From Dehalococcoidia bacterium (GTDB lineage Bacteria > Chloroflexota > Dehalococcoidia > DSTF01 > JACRBR01): 64,000 nt of DNA. A program made the translations under genes and the position numbers. Location of the stretch: assembly GCA_021731085.1 (NCBI GenBank), contig JAKFYB010000016.1, forward strand, positions 1 through 64,000. Direction: 5' to 3'. A model generated the notes under the pieces. The model was not told the DNA's origin, searched no databases, and saw only the letters and a program-made list of their open reading frames with translations. This document shows positions 30,850-40,722 of the stretch, one piece after another; position 1 is the first letter of the stretch; the number at the start of each line of letters is the position of its first letter.

Positions 30850-32139
30850 TTAGCGTTGCCCGACAGGCACGTACGTCTGTTCGCGCGCCCCGGTGTAGAT
30901 CTGACGCGGCCGCGCGATCTTCTGCTCCGGATCCGTGATCATCTCCCGCCACTGCGCGACCCAGCCCGCTGTGCGGGGGATTGCGAAGAGCACGGGGAAC
31001 ATCTCAAGCGGGAAGCCGAGCGCCTGATAGATGAGGCCACTGTAGAAGTCGACGTTCGGGTAGAGCTTGCGTGACACGAAGTACTCGTCCTCAAGGGCGA
31101 TCTTCTCCAGCTCCAACGCAATGTCGAGCAGCGGGTTGCGACCGACGACATCGAACACCTCGTACGCGGTCTTCTTGATGATCTTCGCGCGTGGGTCGTA
31201 GTTCTTGTAGACGCGGTGGCCAAAGCCCATCAGACGACCTTCGCCGGCTTTCACCCTCTTGATGAAGTCCGGGATGTTCTTGATGTCGCCGATCTCGTTG
31301 AGCATGTGCAGGACTTCTTCGTTCGCGCCGCCATGCAACGGGCCATAGAGCGCTGCGCACGCGGCCGCAGTGGCGCTGAACGGATCGGGTCTGGAGCTGC
31401 CTACGGCGCGCATCGCGTTGGCGCTGCAATTCTGCTCGTGATCGGCGTGGAGGATGAAGAGCACGTCTATCGCTTTTTCGAGCACCGGATCCGGCCGGTA
31501 GTCCTTCTCGGATACATGGCGCCAGAGCATGCTGCAGAAGTTCGCCGGGAACGACATAGCGTTGTCGGGATAGATGATCGGAAGGCCGCGCGTGCGGCGG
31601 TACGCGTAGGCGGCGATTGTCGGCATCTTGGCGATGAGCCGCCACGTTTGCAGTTCACGCGCCTGCGCATCGTCGACATCCTTGCCGTCGGGGTAGTACG
31701 TCGAAAGGGCGCCGACCGTTCCAATGAGCATGCCCATCGGGTGCGAGTCGTAGTTGAAGCCGTCGACGAACCTTTTGATGTTCTCGTGCACCATCGTGTG
31801 ATAAGTGATGTTGTGCACCCACTCCTTCAGCTCCTTCTCGTTCGGGAGCTTGTCGTTCAGGAGCAAGTACGCCGTCTCGAGGTATGTGCTGTGCTCGGCG
31901 AGCTGCTCGATGGGATATCCGCGATATTCGAGGATGCCCTTGTCGCCGTCGATGTACGTGATGGCGCTGCGGCATGACGCCGTATTGGTGAAGGCCGGGT
32001 CGTACGTCATCAAGCCGAAGTCGTCGTCCTCGACGCGGATCTGGCGGAAGTCCATCGCGCGAACGGTGCCGTCCTCGATCGGAATCTCGTACTGCTTGCC
32101 CGTGCGGTTATCGGTGACTGACAGCGTTTCCTTGGCCAA
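30850..32139 (-). CDS. gltA: Citrate synthase
   Basis: 429 residues from TTG 32139, selected because GGAGGAA lies about six bases upstream and the protein then begins AKETLSVTDNRTGKQYEIPI as type II synthases do. A GTG further upstream is less likely. Catalytic blocks: FILHADHEQNCSANAMRAVG, YGPLHGGANEEVL (His), GFGHRVYKNYDPRAKI (His) and NVDFYSGLIYQALGFP (Asp). It condenses acetyl-CoA and oxaloacetate at the entry of the TCA cycle. Neighbouring genes are unrelated. Confidence 0.95.
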   Translation of the reverse strand: MAKETLSVTDNRTGKQYEIPIEDGTVRAMDFRQIRVEDDDFGLMTYDPAFTNTASCRSAITYIDGDKGILEYRGYPIEQLAEHSTYLETAYLLLNDKLPNEKELKEWVHNITYHTMVHENIKRFVDGFNYDSHPMGMLIGTVGALSTYYPDGKDVDDAQARELQTWRLIAKMPTIAAYAYRRTRGLPIIYPDNAMSFPANFCSMLWRHVSEKDYRPDPVLEKAIDVLFILHADHEQNCSANAMRAVGSSRPDPFSATAAACAALYGPLHGGANEEVLHMLNEIGDIKNIPDFIKRVKAGEGRLMGFGHRVYKNYDPRAKIIKKTAYEVFDVVGRNPLLDIALELEKIALEDEYFVSRKLYPNVDFYSGLIYQALGFPLEMFPVLFAIPRTAGWVAQWREMITDPEQKIARPRQIYTGAREQTYVPVGQR

Positions 32140-32381
32140 GGGGTTCCTCCAGCGACGGATGGGCTTTGTTGCGACGCGCGTGCCGGGTGCTGGCACCTAC
32201 GAGATCCGGGCGGCGACACCGCTCCGTTTGATCCGAGCATACCAAGAACTCGACGCATGCTCCCGCCTGCTCTGCATGACTGCCATCACGCGCCCACTCC
32301 CGATTCAGCGCACGTACCCAGCATCCGATACTCAAAAGCCAGCAAGGGCTGTGGGCGACGAACCGACGCTACGAGGGCGGC

Positions 32382-35300
32382 ATGAGCAACGATTTGGCTG
32401 GGCAGGACGCGCCGGCAAACGCGAGCGGCGCGGTTTCGGGCGGCGCCGACTCCGGTCGCACGGACGCAGCGCTACGTGCAATCACAGGCGGCATTGCGCA
32501 CACCGCCGGTGCGGAGTTCTATCGCGCACTCGCGCAGGAATGCGCGCGCGCGTTCGGCGCCTGCGACGTGGCGATTTGCGAGCTGACGCCTGACGGCACG
32601 CGCACGGTGCTGCTTGGCTCCTGGACGCGGTCCGGGCTTCCTCCGGCCAGCGAACGGGTGTTGCCCGACAGCGCCGCGGAGCTTGTCATGCAGGCTGGCG
32701 TCATACACCACGCGGCAGGTGCTCGCGCCGAGCACCCGCAGGACGACAGGCTCGCCCGGCTTTACGCCGAGAGCTACCTCGGCGTGCCCATCGTCGACGG
32801 ACGGGGCGATGTCGTGGGTGTGGTCGAGCTGACGAGCGACGCGCCCGGCATCGAAATAGAGCCAGCCGCTACGATTGTTTCTGCGCTGGCGTCGCGCGTC
32901 GTCGCGGAACTCGAACGGTCGCAGGCGGAGGCAGCCCTTCGCGACAGCGAATTGCGCTACCGCACCCTTATCGAGGACTCCTTTCACCTTGTGGCAGAGA
33001 TCGTCGACGAACGCTTCGTGTTCACGAGCGCGGGCTATGGCGATGCCCTCGGTTACGCGCCCGAGGACGTGCTGGGCGGCAGCCTATACGACCTGATCCA
33101 CCCTGATGACCGCCGCAGCGTCGCGGCCGACCTCCAGGCGATGGTCGCACAGCGGCGTTCAGCGCGGTTCACCGTGCGTATGCAGCACCAGGACGGATCA
33201 TGGCGCTGGATCGAGAGTACGGCGCGCGCGTTCCGCGCGTCCACGGGCGAGTACAGGACGACGCTTTTCTCGCGCGACATCACAGCGCAACAGGAAACGG
33301 AGCAGGATCTTCGCGAGAAGGAGCGCCGTTTTCGAACGCTAGTGAACGACCTTCAGGTCGGCGTGCTGTTGCATGGACCCAATGGCGAGATCCTGCATGC
33401 AAACGACACGTGCCTGCAGCTGCTCGGCCTGACGCACGACCAGATGCTCGGCAGCACGCCGCATGATGTGCCGTGGGAACTTGTGCGCGACGACGGTTCG
33501 CCGTTGCCGCTCGACGAACAACCAGAAGTGGTGGTGTTGCGCACCGGAAAACCCGTTCGCGATGCCGTCGTCGGCATAAGGCGAGGTGACGATGCTGCCA
33601 TCCTCTGGCTGCTCGTTTCGGCGGAGCCACGCATGGGCCCCGATGGCGAGCGCCAAGTGGTCGTCACATTCACAGATATCTCGCTGCGTTTGGCTGCGGA
33701 GGAACGGCTACGCGATAGCGAAGAGCGCTTCCGCTTGCTCGCGGAAAACGCAAGCGACGTGATTCTACGCTATTCACCGTCCGGCGCCTGCACGTGGGTG
33801 TCGCCCTCGGTGGAGACCGTAACGGGTTACGCGCCCGAGGAGTTTATCGCCCTCCGGCCCGAGCAGACTGTTCTGCCCGAAGACTACGCGCGCGGCCAAA
33901 AGGTCTGGACGCGCGCTGCCGAAGGCTGGAGTGGCACCGTCGAGTACAGGTTTCCGCACAAGGATGGCCGAACAATCTGGCTCGAACTCACAAGCAAAGC
34001 CGTTCGCGATGGCGAAACGGGCGCCATTACCGAGATACACATGTCCGGCCGCGACATCACTGCCAGAAAGAAGGCCGTGTCGGAACTTCGCGAGAGTGAA
34101 GAACGCTTCCGACTTCTCGCGGAGAACGCGAGCGACATCATCGTGACATTCGCCCCCGACGGCGAATGCACGTGGGTCTCGCCTTCGATCACAACGATGG
34201 CTGGATACCTGCCTGAAGAGCTGATCGGCACGTACCCACGCTTTCTCGTGCATGCGGAAGACCTGGAGGAAGCCGCGGCCAAGCGCGCGGAGGTGCTCGC
34301 TTCCGACGGAATCACGACCTCCGTGTTTCGCTTTCCTCACAAGGATGGGCATTTCCTCTGGATGGAGAGCAAGAGCAAATCTATCCGCGATCCTCAGACT
34401 GGCGACGTCATACAAATACAACTCACTGCCCGGGACGTTACTGCGCGCAAACAGGCCGAGGATGACGTCCGCGAGAGTGAAGAGCGCTTCCGCCTTCTTG
34501 CCGAAAACGCGACCGACATCATCGCGCGCTTCGATCCATCCGGCGTATGCACGTGGATTTCGCCGTCCATCGAAGTCGTGAGCGGCTACGCGCCGCAAGA
34601 CATCATCGGACAGTTCCCCCGCGTGTTCATTCACCCGGACGATGTGGAGAAAGCGCTCGCAGCGAAGCAGCAGGCACTAGACGCGACGAGCAGCGTTACG
34701 GCGGAGTACCGCTTTCCGCGCAAATGCGGCGGCTATTTGTGGATCGAGAGCAAGAACCAGGCCGTGCGCGCGGAGGATGGCACTGTCATCGAGATCCAGA
34801 TGTCTGCGCGTGACATTACGGCGAGGAAACAGGCCGAGGATGACGTGCGCGAGAGCGAGGTGCGCTTTCGTACACTGATCCAGAATCTCGGCGCCGGGAT
34901 CCTGCTTCTTGACGCCGAAGCCAAAATCCTCGTAGCGAACGAAGCCGCGCCGCGCTTGCTTGGCGTGAATCTGGATCAGCTTGTTGGGCATACGCCTTAC
35001 GACCCGACATGGCGCACGGTTCACGAGGACGGCACGGACTTCCAGGACGAGGAACGGCCCGTGCTCCGCGCGATCGCAACGCGGCAAGCCGTACAGGACG
35101 TCGTGATGGGCGTCGACAGCCCCGAACATGACCGGCGTATCTGGCTCTTGGTGAGCGCACAACCCCTGCTCACCGCGGACGGAGACGTACACCAGGTCAT
35201 TTGCTCGTTCAGCGACATCACAGCGCGCCTGGCAGCCGAGAGTGAACTGCGGGAACGCGAAGAGCAGTTCCGCTTGTTGGCCGAGCACTCGACCGACCTC

Positions 35301-38300
35301 ATCGGGCGCTATGCCTTCGATGGCACATGCCTCTGGATTTCGCCATCCTCGCTCGCGATCACCGGATACGCGCCGGACGAACTAATCGGCAAGGACGCGG
35401 CACCCAACTTGCATCCGGACGACGTGACTGCCGTGCTCGAGATCATGCAGCAGATGGCCGATGGCCGCATGAACACGACCTCGAGCTTCCGGTTCCTCCA
35501 CAAGGACGGCCACTACATATGGCTCGAGGCGAAGAGCCGGGCGATCTGCGACGAGAACGGCGCGATCGTCGAAGTGCAATCGACGACGCGCGATGTCACT
35601 GCACGCATCCAGCGCGAAGAGGAGTTGCAAGAGAGCGAAGCGCGATTCCGCCTGCTGGCGGAGAACGCGACCGACATCATCGCGCGCTACGACGATGAAG
35701 GAACCTGCCTTTGGATCTCGCCTTCGGTGACGACCGTGACGGGCTTCCTACCGGAAGAGATCGTCGGCATGCAGCTTCCACAGCTCGTCCACCGCAAGGA
35801 CACCGCGATGTTGGACGACGCATCGCGCCTGATGAGCGACGGCACAACAGCGTTCAGCACAACCTTCCGCGTGCCACACAACAACGGCGGCACCATCTGG
35901 CTCGAAGCGACAAACCGCATGATCCGCGACCCGCAAACAGGCCGCGTGATCGAGATTCACACATCATCGCGCGACATCACCGCGCGCAAGGAAGCGGAGG
36001 ATGCATTGCGACACAGCGAGGAGCTATTCCGCGCGACCCTTGAGTCCACGGCCGACGGCATCCTCGTGACCAAGCCGGGTGGCACGCTGCTCTACTGGAA
36101 CAGCCGCGCCGCCCAGATGCTCCGTGTTCCCCAGCAAGTTCTGGATAGCCACGACTCGATCGCGTTTGTCCAGCACATTGTCGAGCAAGCGACCGACCCG
36201 CAGGGACTCGTGCTGGCGATCAGTTCGCTGCCACTGGACGAGCCTGCGAATGCGGGCGCCTGGGAGGGTTTCGGTGGCAAGCGGTTCGAGATCTATGCGC
36301 ACCCGCTCGAAGCCGAGAACGGCGAACGTCTGCGCGTTTGGAGCATCCGCGACGTGACCGCGGAGCATGAGGGAGAGATCGCACTTCGTGAGAGCGAGGA
36401 ACGCTTCCGCTCACTGGCCGAGCATACAACGGATCTTGTGCTCGGCATTGGCGGCCCCGGGATCATCGAGTACGTAAGCCCCAACAGCGCGAACATCATC
36501 GGCTACAAGCCGGCATCTCTCGTCGGCATCAACGCGATGGATCTAGTCGTGGAAGACGACCTCGTAAGCTTCCTCGAAGAGTTCAGCCGCGCGGCCGATG
36601 CACGAACGTCCGCGGTGTCACTGCTGCGCGTGAAGCACGGCGACGGTACGATTCGGTGGTTCGATCTCACCGTGAACTTCTACGCGACGGACGATGGCGA
36701 CCTGAAGGCCGTGGTCACTGCGCGTGACGTCACGGAGCAGAAGATCGCGCGAGATGCGTTGCGCGAGAGCGAAGAGCGCCTGCGCGCCGTCGTCAACAGT
36801 GCACCTCTCGCACTGGTCGCCGTGAACGCCGAGCGAACGTTCATCCTCGCTGAGGGCGAAGCGCTGCGTGCCGTCGGCCTAACATCTCAGGATCTCCTCG
36901 GCACCACTATCGATGAGTTCTACAAACCCTTCCCTGCCGTAATCGCAAGCTTTGAGCGCACGCTCGCCGGCGAATCGTTCACGGCCCTCGAAATGCTGGG
37001 TGGCATTACCTTCGAGGCGCATTACGAGCCGACAGTCGATGCAGACGGACGAACCACGGGCGTAATCTGCATCGCCTACGACGTGAGCAGCCGCGTAAGC
37101 GCCGAGGAGGCGCTCCGCGACAGCGAGGAGACCGCGCGCGCGCTGCTCAACGCGCCTACGGATGGCGCCGTGCTCGTCGACCGTGAAGGCATCATCCTGG
37201 CGATGAACGCCACAGCGGAAAAGCGTTTCAACGACCACGCCGCTAAGCAGGGCCGAAGCGAGCGCAGCTTCATTGGCACGTGCGTATTCGACCTGTTTCC
37301 GCCCGACCTCCGCGATCAGCGCAGGTCGCGAAACGACGACGTATTTGAGACGGGCGAACGGAACCATTACGAGGACGAGCGCGACGGCATCTGGACTGAC
37401 GTGACGATTGACCCGATCCACGACGCCGACGGCGCTGTCGTCCGCCTCGCGATCTTCTCGCGCGACATTACGGATCGCAAGCGCGACGAGGCGGCACTCA
37501 AGAAGCGCTCCCGGGAGCTTGAAGCGCTTAACGACTACCTCGAGAAGACGCACACCGAGCTGGAGCGCTCACAGGATGAACTGCGCGACGCGAGCGAGCA
37601 GCTCGCGCAGTTGCTCGACGCGGAACAGGCGCGCTCCAAAACCGATCCGCTGACCGGCGTGCTCAACCACGGCGCCATCTCCGAAGTGATTACGGAGGCG
37701 ATCGCCGCCGAGATCAACTTCGCTGTCGCAATGGTGGATGTGGACGGCATGAAGGCGGTTAACGACACCTACGGCCACCAGGCCGGCGACGACGTACTGC
37801 TGGCAGTCACGAAAGCGATCGGCCGGGGTGGCGCGATTGTTGGTCGATACGGCGGTGATGAGTTTCTCGTTGCGCTGCTCAACGCCGATGGCAACGAAGC
37901 ATCGGCGTATAAGGCTGCCGTGGATGCCGCACTCGTGGACGCGCACGTCATCGATCCGGAGTCCGGAGCGCGCGTGCCGGTGGTGGCCAGCGTCGGCATC
38001 GCCTCCTACCCCGCTGATGCGGCGGCGCTGCCCGAACTCATCGAGCGGGCTGACGAAGAGATGTACGTCGAGAAGCGGGCGCGACAGGGCGTCGGCACCG
38101 GCTTGTCGTCTTCGCGCATCCTTGGTTCCGAGCGGGCGGCGCGCATGGTGGGAGAACTGGTGCCCCTGCTGACCTCGGAGGAGTCGCTGGCCGACAAGCT
38201 GCGGCTCGTCGCGCACCGTGTGTCCGTGGGCGGTGGCTATGCCGGTGTGAACTTCGATGTCTTCGTTGAGGAGGAAGCTGGCAACCAGCCATCGACGGCG

Positions 38301-39320
38301 AGCCAGAATGCGTTTACCAAAGCGCCTGATGAGCTGATCGAAGAGTGGAACCGCCAGCAGCGCGCGGGCACGAACGACACCGGTGTCGGCGATCTCTTAC
38401 GCGAGACGAGACGCCCGCTGATCATCGAGAGCATCGCTGAGAGCCAGTACGTCACGGACGACCAGCGCAAACTGCTGCTGTCAATCGGGATCCTCTCGGC
38501 GATCGTCGTACCGCTGTTCGCCGATGACGCGATGGTCGCGACGATGTCCGTCGGTAGTAAGGAGCCCGAGGCGTTCGGACACAACGACGAGCAGTTCCTG
38601 ACGGCCGTCGCCGGCCAGGTCGCCGCCATCATCCGCATGGCACGGCTCGTCGAGCACCTGCAGCAGGCCAGCGACAGGCTCGAGGCTTCGCGCGACGAGA
38701 CGGTGATGCTCCTTGCCGCAGCCGCAGAAGCGCACTCGCAAGCAGCGAGCCTCCACTACGAGAACGTGCGCGTCGTCTCGGAAGCAATCGCCGTTGAGAT
38801 GGGGATGGATGCGGAACACGTACGCGAGCTTGGCATGGCCGCCGCGCTGCACGATATCGGCAAGATCCGCGTGCCTGACTCCCTCCTTTCGAGCCCTGAG
38901 CGTGTGTCACCAACCACAGGTGCCGCGCCCGGACACGAAGAGTGGGAGTTGCTCAAAGAACACTGCATCCACGGGCGCGACTTTCTGGAACGCACCGCCG
39001 GATTCGAGCTGGCGGCGCGAATCGCATACAGCCACCATGAACGCTGGGACGGAGGCGGCTACCCGGAAGGCATCGCCGGAGAGGCCATCCCGCTGGAGTC
39101 GGCCATCATCGCCGTCGCCGACAGCCTCGACGCCATCATGTCGGAGCGCGCGTACCAGGCGGGCCGCCCCCTCGACATCGCGATGGCAGAGATCATCACA
39201 AACCGCGGGACGCAGTTCCGCCCGGACGTCGTCGACGCGCTGGTTGTGATCTACGAACGCGGTGGACTCGCCGGGGTGTGGGACGGTGGAGAGGCTGAGG
39301 AAGAGGCGACGGCAGCCTAG
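32382..39320 (+). CDS. Giant cyclic-di-GMP sensor enzyme: GAF, 12 PAS, GGDEF, GAF, HD-GYP
   Basis: 2312 residues, no membrane segment, ATG after GAGGG. Order: GAF (about 35-180), 12 PAS/PAC modules beginning near 186, 311, 444, 571, 697, 823, 956, 1083, 1210, 1336, 1461 and 1579, a coiled coil (1700-1750), GGDEF (1753-1903), GAF (1912-2095) and HD-GYP (2106-2302). GGDEF has intact GRYGGDEF but no RxxD inhibitory site. HD-GYP has ALHDIGKIRVPDSLL, HHERWDGGGYPEG and VADSLDAIMSERAY, so both synthesis and breakdown of c-di-GMP look possible. PAS 3, 4, 5, 7 and 8 are close copies (ERFRLLAENATDIIARF type); PAS 2 and 6 form a second type. It ends five bases before the convergent glycosyltransferase gene of the polysaccharide locus. 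Confidence 0.93.
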   Translation: MSNDLAGQDAPANASGAVSGGADSGRTDAALRAITGGIAHTAGAEFYRALAQECARAFGACDVAICELTPDGTRTVLLGSWTRSGLPPASERVLPDSAAELVMQAGVIHHAAGARAEHPQDDRLARLYAESYLGVPIVDGRGDVVGVVELTSDAPGIEIEPAATIVSALASRVVAELERSQAEAALRDSELRYRTLIEDSFHLVAEIVDERFVFTSAGYGDALGYAPEDVLGGSLYDLIHPDDRRSVAADLQAMVAQRRSARFTVRMQHQDGSWRWIESTARAFRASTGEYRTTLFSRDITAQQETEQDLREKERRFRTLVNDLQVGVLLHGPNGEILHANDTCLQLLGLTHDQMLGSTPHDVPWELVRDDGSPLPLDEQPEVVVLRTGKPVRDAVVGIRRGDDAAILWLLVSAEPRMGPDGERQVVVTFTDISLRLAAEERLRDSEERFRLLAENASDVILRYSPSGACTWVSPSVETVTGYAPEEFIALRPEQTVLPEDYARGQKVWTRAAEGWSGTVEYRFPHKDGRTIWLELTSKAVRDGETGAITEIHMSGRDITARKKAVSELRESEERFRLLAENASDIIVTFAPDGECTWVSPSITTMAGYLPEELIGTYPRFLVHAEDLEEAAAKRAEVLASDGITTSVFRFPHKDGHFLWMESKSKSIRDPQTGDVIQIQLTARDVTARKQAEDDVRESEERFRLLAENATDIIARFDPSGVCTWISPSIEVVSGYAPQDIIGQFPRVFIHPDDVEKALAAKQQALDATSSVTAEYRFPRKCGGYLWIESKNQAVRAEDGTVIEIQMSARDITARKQAEDDVRESEVRFRTLIQNLGAGILLLDAEAKILVANEAAPRLLGVNLDQLVGHTPYDPTWRTVHEDGTDFQDEERPVLRAIATRQAVQDVVMGVDSPEHDRRIWLLVSAQPLLTADGDVHQVICSFSDITARLAAESELREREEQFRLLAEHSTDLIGRYAFDGTCLWISPSSLAITGYAPDELIGKDAAPNLHPDDVTAVLEIMQQMADGRMNTTSSFRFLHKDGHYIWLEAKSRAICDENGAIVEVQSTTRDVTARIQREEELQESEARFRLLAENATDIIARYDDEGTCLWISPSVTTVTGFLPEEIVGMQLPQLVHRKDTAMLDDASRLMSDGTTAFSTTFRVPHNNGGTIWLEATNRMIRDPQTGRVIEIHTSSRDITARKEAEDALRHSEELFRATLESTADGILVTKPGGTLLYWNSRAAQMLRVPQQVLDSHDSIAFVQHIVEQATDPQGLVLAISSLPLDEPANAGAWEGFGGKRFEIYAHPLEAENGERLRVWSIRDVTAEHEGEIALRESEERFRSLAEHTTDLVLGIGGPGIIEYVSPNSANIIGYKPASLVGINAMDLVVEDDLVSFLEEFSRAADARTSAVSLLRVKHGDGTIRWFDLTVNFYATDDGDLKAVVTARDVTEQKIARDALRESEERLRAVVNSAPLALVAVNAERTFILAEGEALRAVGLTSQDLLGTTIDEFYKPFPAVIASFERTLAGESFTALEMLGGITFEAHYEPTVDADGRTTGVICIAYDVSSRVSAEEALRDSEETARALLNAPTDGAVLVDREGIILAMNATAEKRFNDHAAKQGRSERSFIGTCVFDLFPPDLRDQRRSRNDDVFETGERNHYEDERDGIWTDVTIDPIHDADGAVVRLAIFSRDITDRKRDEAALKKRSRELEALNDYLEKTHTELERSQDELRDASEQLAQLLDAEQARSKTDPLTGVLNHGAISEVITEAIAAEINFAVAMVDVDGMKAVNDTYGHQAGDDVLLAVTKAIGRGGAIVGRYGGDEFLVALLNADGNEASAYKAAVDAALVDAHVIDPESGARVPVVASVGIASYPADAAALPELIERADEEMYVEKRARQGVGTGLSSSRILGSERAARMVGELVPLLTSEESLADKLRLVAHRVSVGGGYAGVNFDVFVEEEAGNQPSTASQNAFTKAPDELIEEWNRQQRAGTNDTGVGDLLRETRRPLIIESIAESQYVTDDQRKLLLSIGILSAIVVPLFADDAMVATMSVGSKEPEAFGHNDEQFLTAVAGQVAAIIRMARLVEHLQQASDRLEASRDETVMLLAAAAEAHSQAASLHYENVRVVSEAIAVEMGMDAEHVRELGMAAALHDIGKIRVPDSLLSSPERVSPTTGAAPGHEEWELLKEHCIHGRDFLERTAGFELAARIAYSHHERWDGGGYPEGIAGEAIPLESAIIAVADSLDAIMSERAYQAGRPLDIAMAEIITNRGTQFRPDVVDALVVIYERGGLAGVWDGGEAEEEATAA

Positions 39321-39325
39321 GCGAC

Positions 39326-40720
39326 TTAGCTCATCGTGTCGTCTTTGAAAATGTACTTCGCCATCAAATCCTTGCGTATCGTGGCGACCTTGCGTTTCAG
39401 CCCGAAGCGCGCCTCGTAGTACACGCGCGACGCGAACCAGTCCGCCGTTCGCGTTGCGACGGGAAGGCGCTGCTCCGTGCGACTGACAACGCTCGTCGAG
39501 GGGTCGCGGCAGAACTCGATGAGCGGCGCCATCGTCTGCTCCCACGTGAACTCGTCGCGGATGGTCTCCATGTTCTTCTTGCAGCGCGCGTAGAACTCAC
39601 GGTCGCTGACGAGACGGTCAATGGCGCCCGTAAGCGCGTCCAGATCGCCTTCCGCGATGCGTACGCCGAGCGTACGTTCGTGCACCCAGTCGGCTACGAT
39701 ATCGCCCTCCGTGCAAACGAGCGGCAGGCCTGCCCACATGACGTCGGTGTAGCGGACGCGCCAGGAGTAGCGGGTCTCGAGGCTATCGAAGTACGTGCAG
39801 ACCGACATGTCGGACTCGAGCAGATACTGCTGCGTGTCGTCGTTTTTCGCCCAGGTGAAGTTGAAGATGACGTGGTTGTCCAGGATGCCCAGCTCCTCGC
39901 ACAGCGCGATCGCGCGTTTCGTCACGCCACCGCCGAGTCCTTCGAGCGTCTTCGTTCCGTAGCTGTCTGGATGCTCCGTCCCCATGAAGAACAGCCGCAG
40001 GTTCGGGTGCTTGTCCTTCAAGCGATGCACGGCGCGCAGCAGCAGGTCGATGTCGTACCAGTCGACGATGATGCCGTTCCAGATGATCACGAAGTCGTCG
40101 GGTCCGATGCCGGGAATGACGCCGCGGAGGCGCGGCGGGCCGGGGATCGGCGTCGCCGGACGAATACCGATCGGCGCGATCTTGAACAGGCGCTCGAGGC
40201 CGGGGTCCGTCTCGAACATACGCGGCGTGATCATGCCCATCGTCCCCATGACGCCGAGGATCATGTCGCGCTGCCGTTCGTTCGAGACGAGGATGGTGTC
40301 GGCTATCGACATCTGCACCATCAGGTCGCGACGCTTGAAGTCGATCCAGGCTCGGCGATGCTGGCGGCCGGGGTCGCGTTTCGTCAGCTCGACCCACTCC
40401 GTGATGAGCGGCGTGAAGAGATCGAGCACGAGCTTCGACTTGCGTGCCGCAGGGATCATCTTGATCGGGAAGCGCGTACTGACAATGACATCGTTCTCGC
40501 GAGCGAGCTGTCCCAGGTTGTTGCCGTCAAAGCGCTCGAATGCAAAGGGCACCGTCGCCGGATCGAGGTCGCTTGGCGTCGTGCGAGATATCGCGAGCGT
40601 CACCTGCGCTTCGGGCATCTGCTCCTGCAGGACGCGCGCCATGTGATACGCGCGGATGCCGCCGGACGCCATCGTGCTGCCGACGGTCGTGTGCGACATG
40701 ACGAGAATCTTCTTCGCCAT
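39326..40720 (-). CDS. Glycosyltransferase, GT4-like (paralogue 1 of 3)
   Basis: 464 residues from ATG 40720 with GGAG five bases upstream. GT-B fold: N-terminal SGGIRAYHMARVLQEQMPEA, C-terminal nucleotide-sugar half with VIIWNGIIVDWYDIDLLLRA, RLFFMGTEHPD and CTYFDSLETRYSWRVRYTDV. It shares block order with the next two genes: a GIR..MA.VL..Q.P start, a central IRP segment, WNG..V.WYD, and a late STYYDNLETHFSFRVRYLD-type block. It likely adds one sugar to a lipid-linked or nascent surface glycan. Last gene of a minus-strand operon. Confidence 0.85.
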   Translation of the reverse strand: MAKKILVMSHTTVGSTMASGGIRAYHMARVLQEQMPEAQVTLAISRTTPSDLDPATVPFAFERFDGNNLGQLARENDVIVSTRFPIKMIPAARKSKLVLDLFTPLITEWVELTKRDPGRQHRRAWIDFKRRDLMVQMSIADTILVSNERQRDMILGVMGTMGMITPRMFETDPGLERLFKIAPIGIRPATPIPGPPRLRGVIPGIGPDDFVIIWNGIIVDWYDIDLLLRAVHRLKDKHPNLRLFFMGTEHPDSYGTKTLEGLGGGVTKRAIALCEELGILDNHVIFNFTWAKNDDTQQYLLESDMSVCTYFDSLETRYSWRVRYTDVMWAGLPLVCTEGDIVADWVHERTLGVRIAEGDLDALTGAIDRLVSDREFYARCKKNMETIRDEFTWEQTMAPLIEFCRDPSTSVVSRTEQRLPVATRTADWFASRVYYEARFGLKRKVATIRKDLMAKYIFKDDTMS

Positions 40721-40722
40721 CG

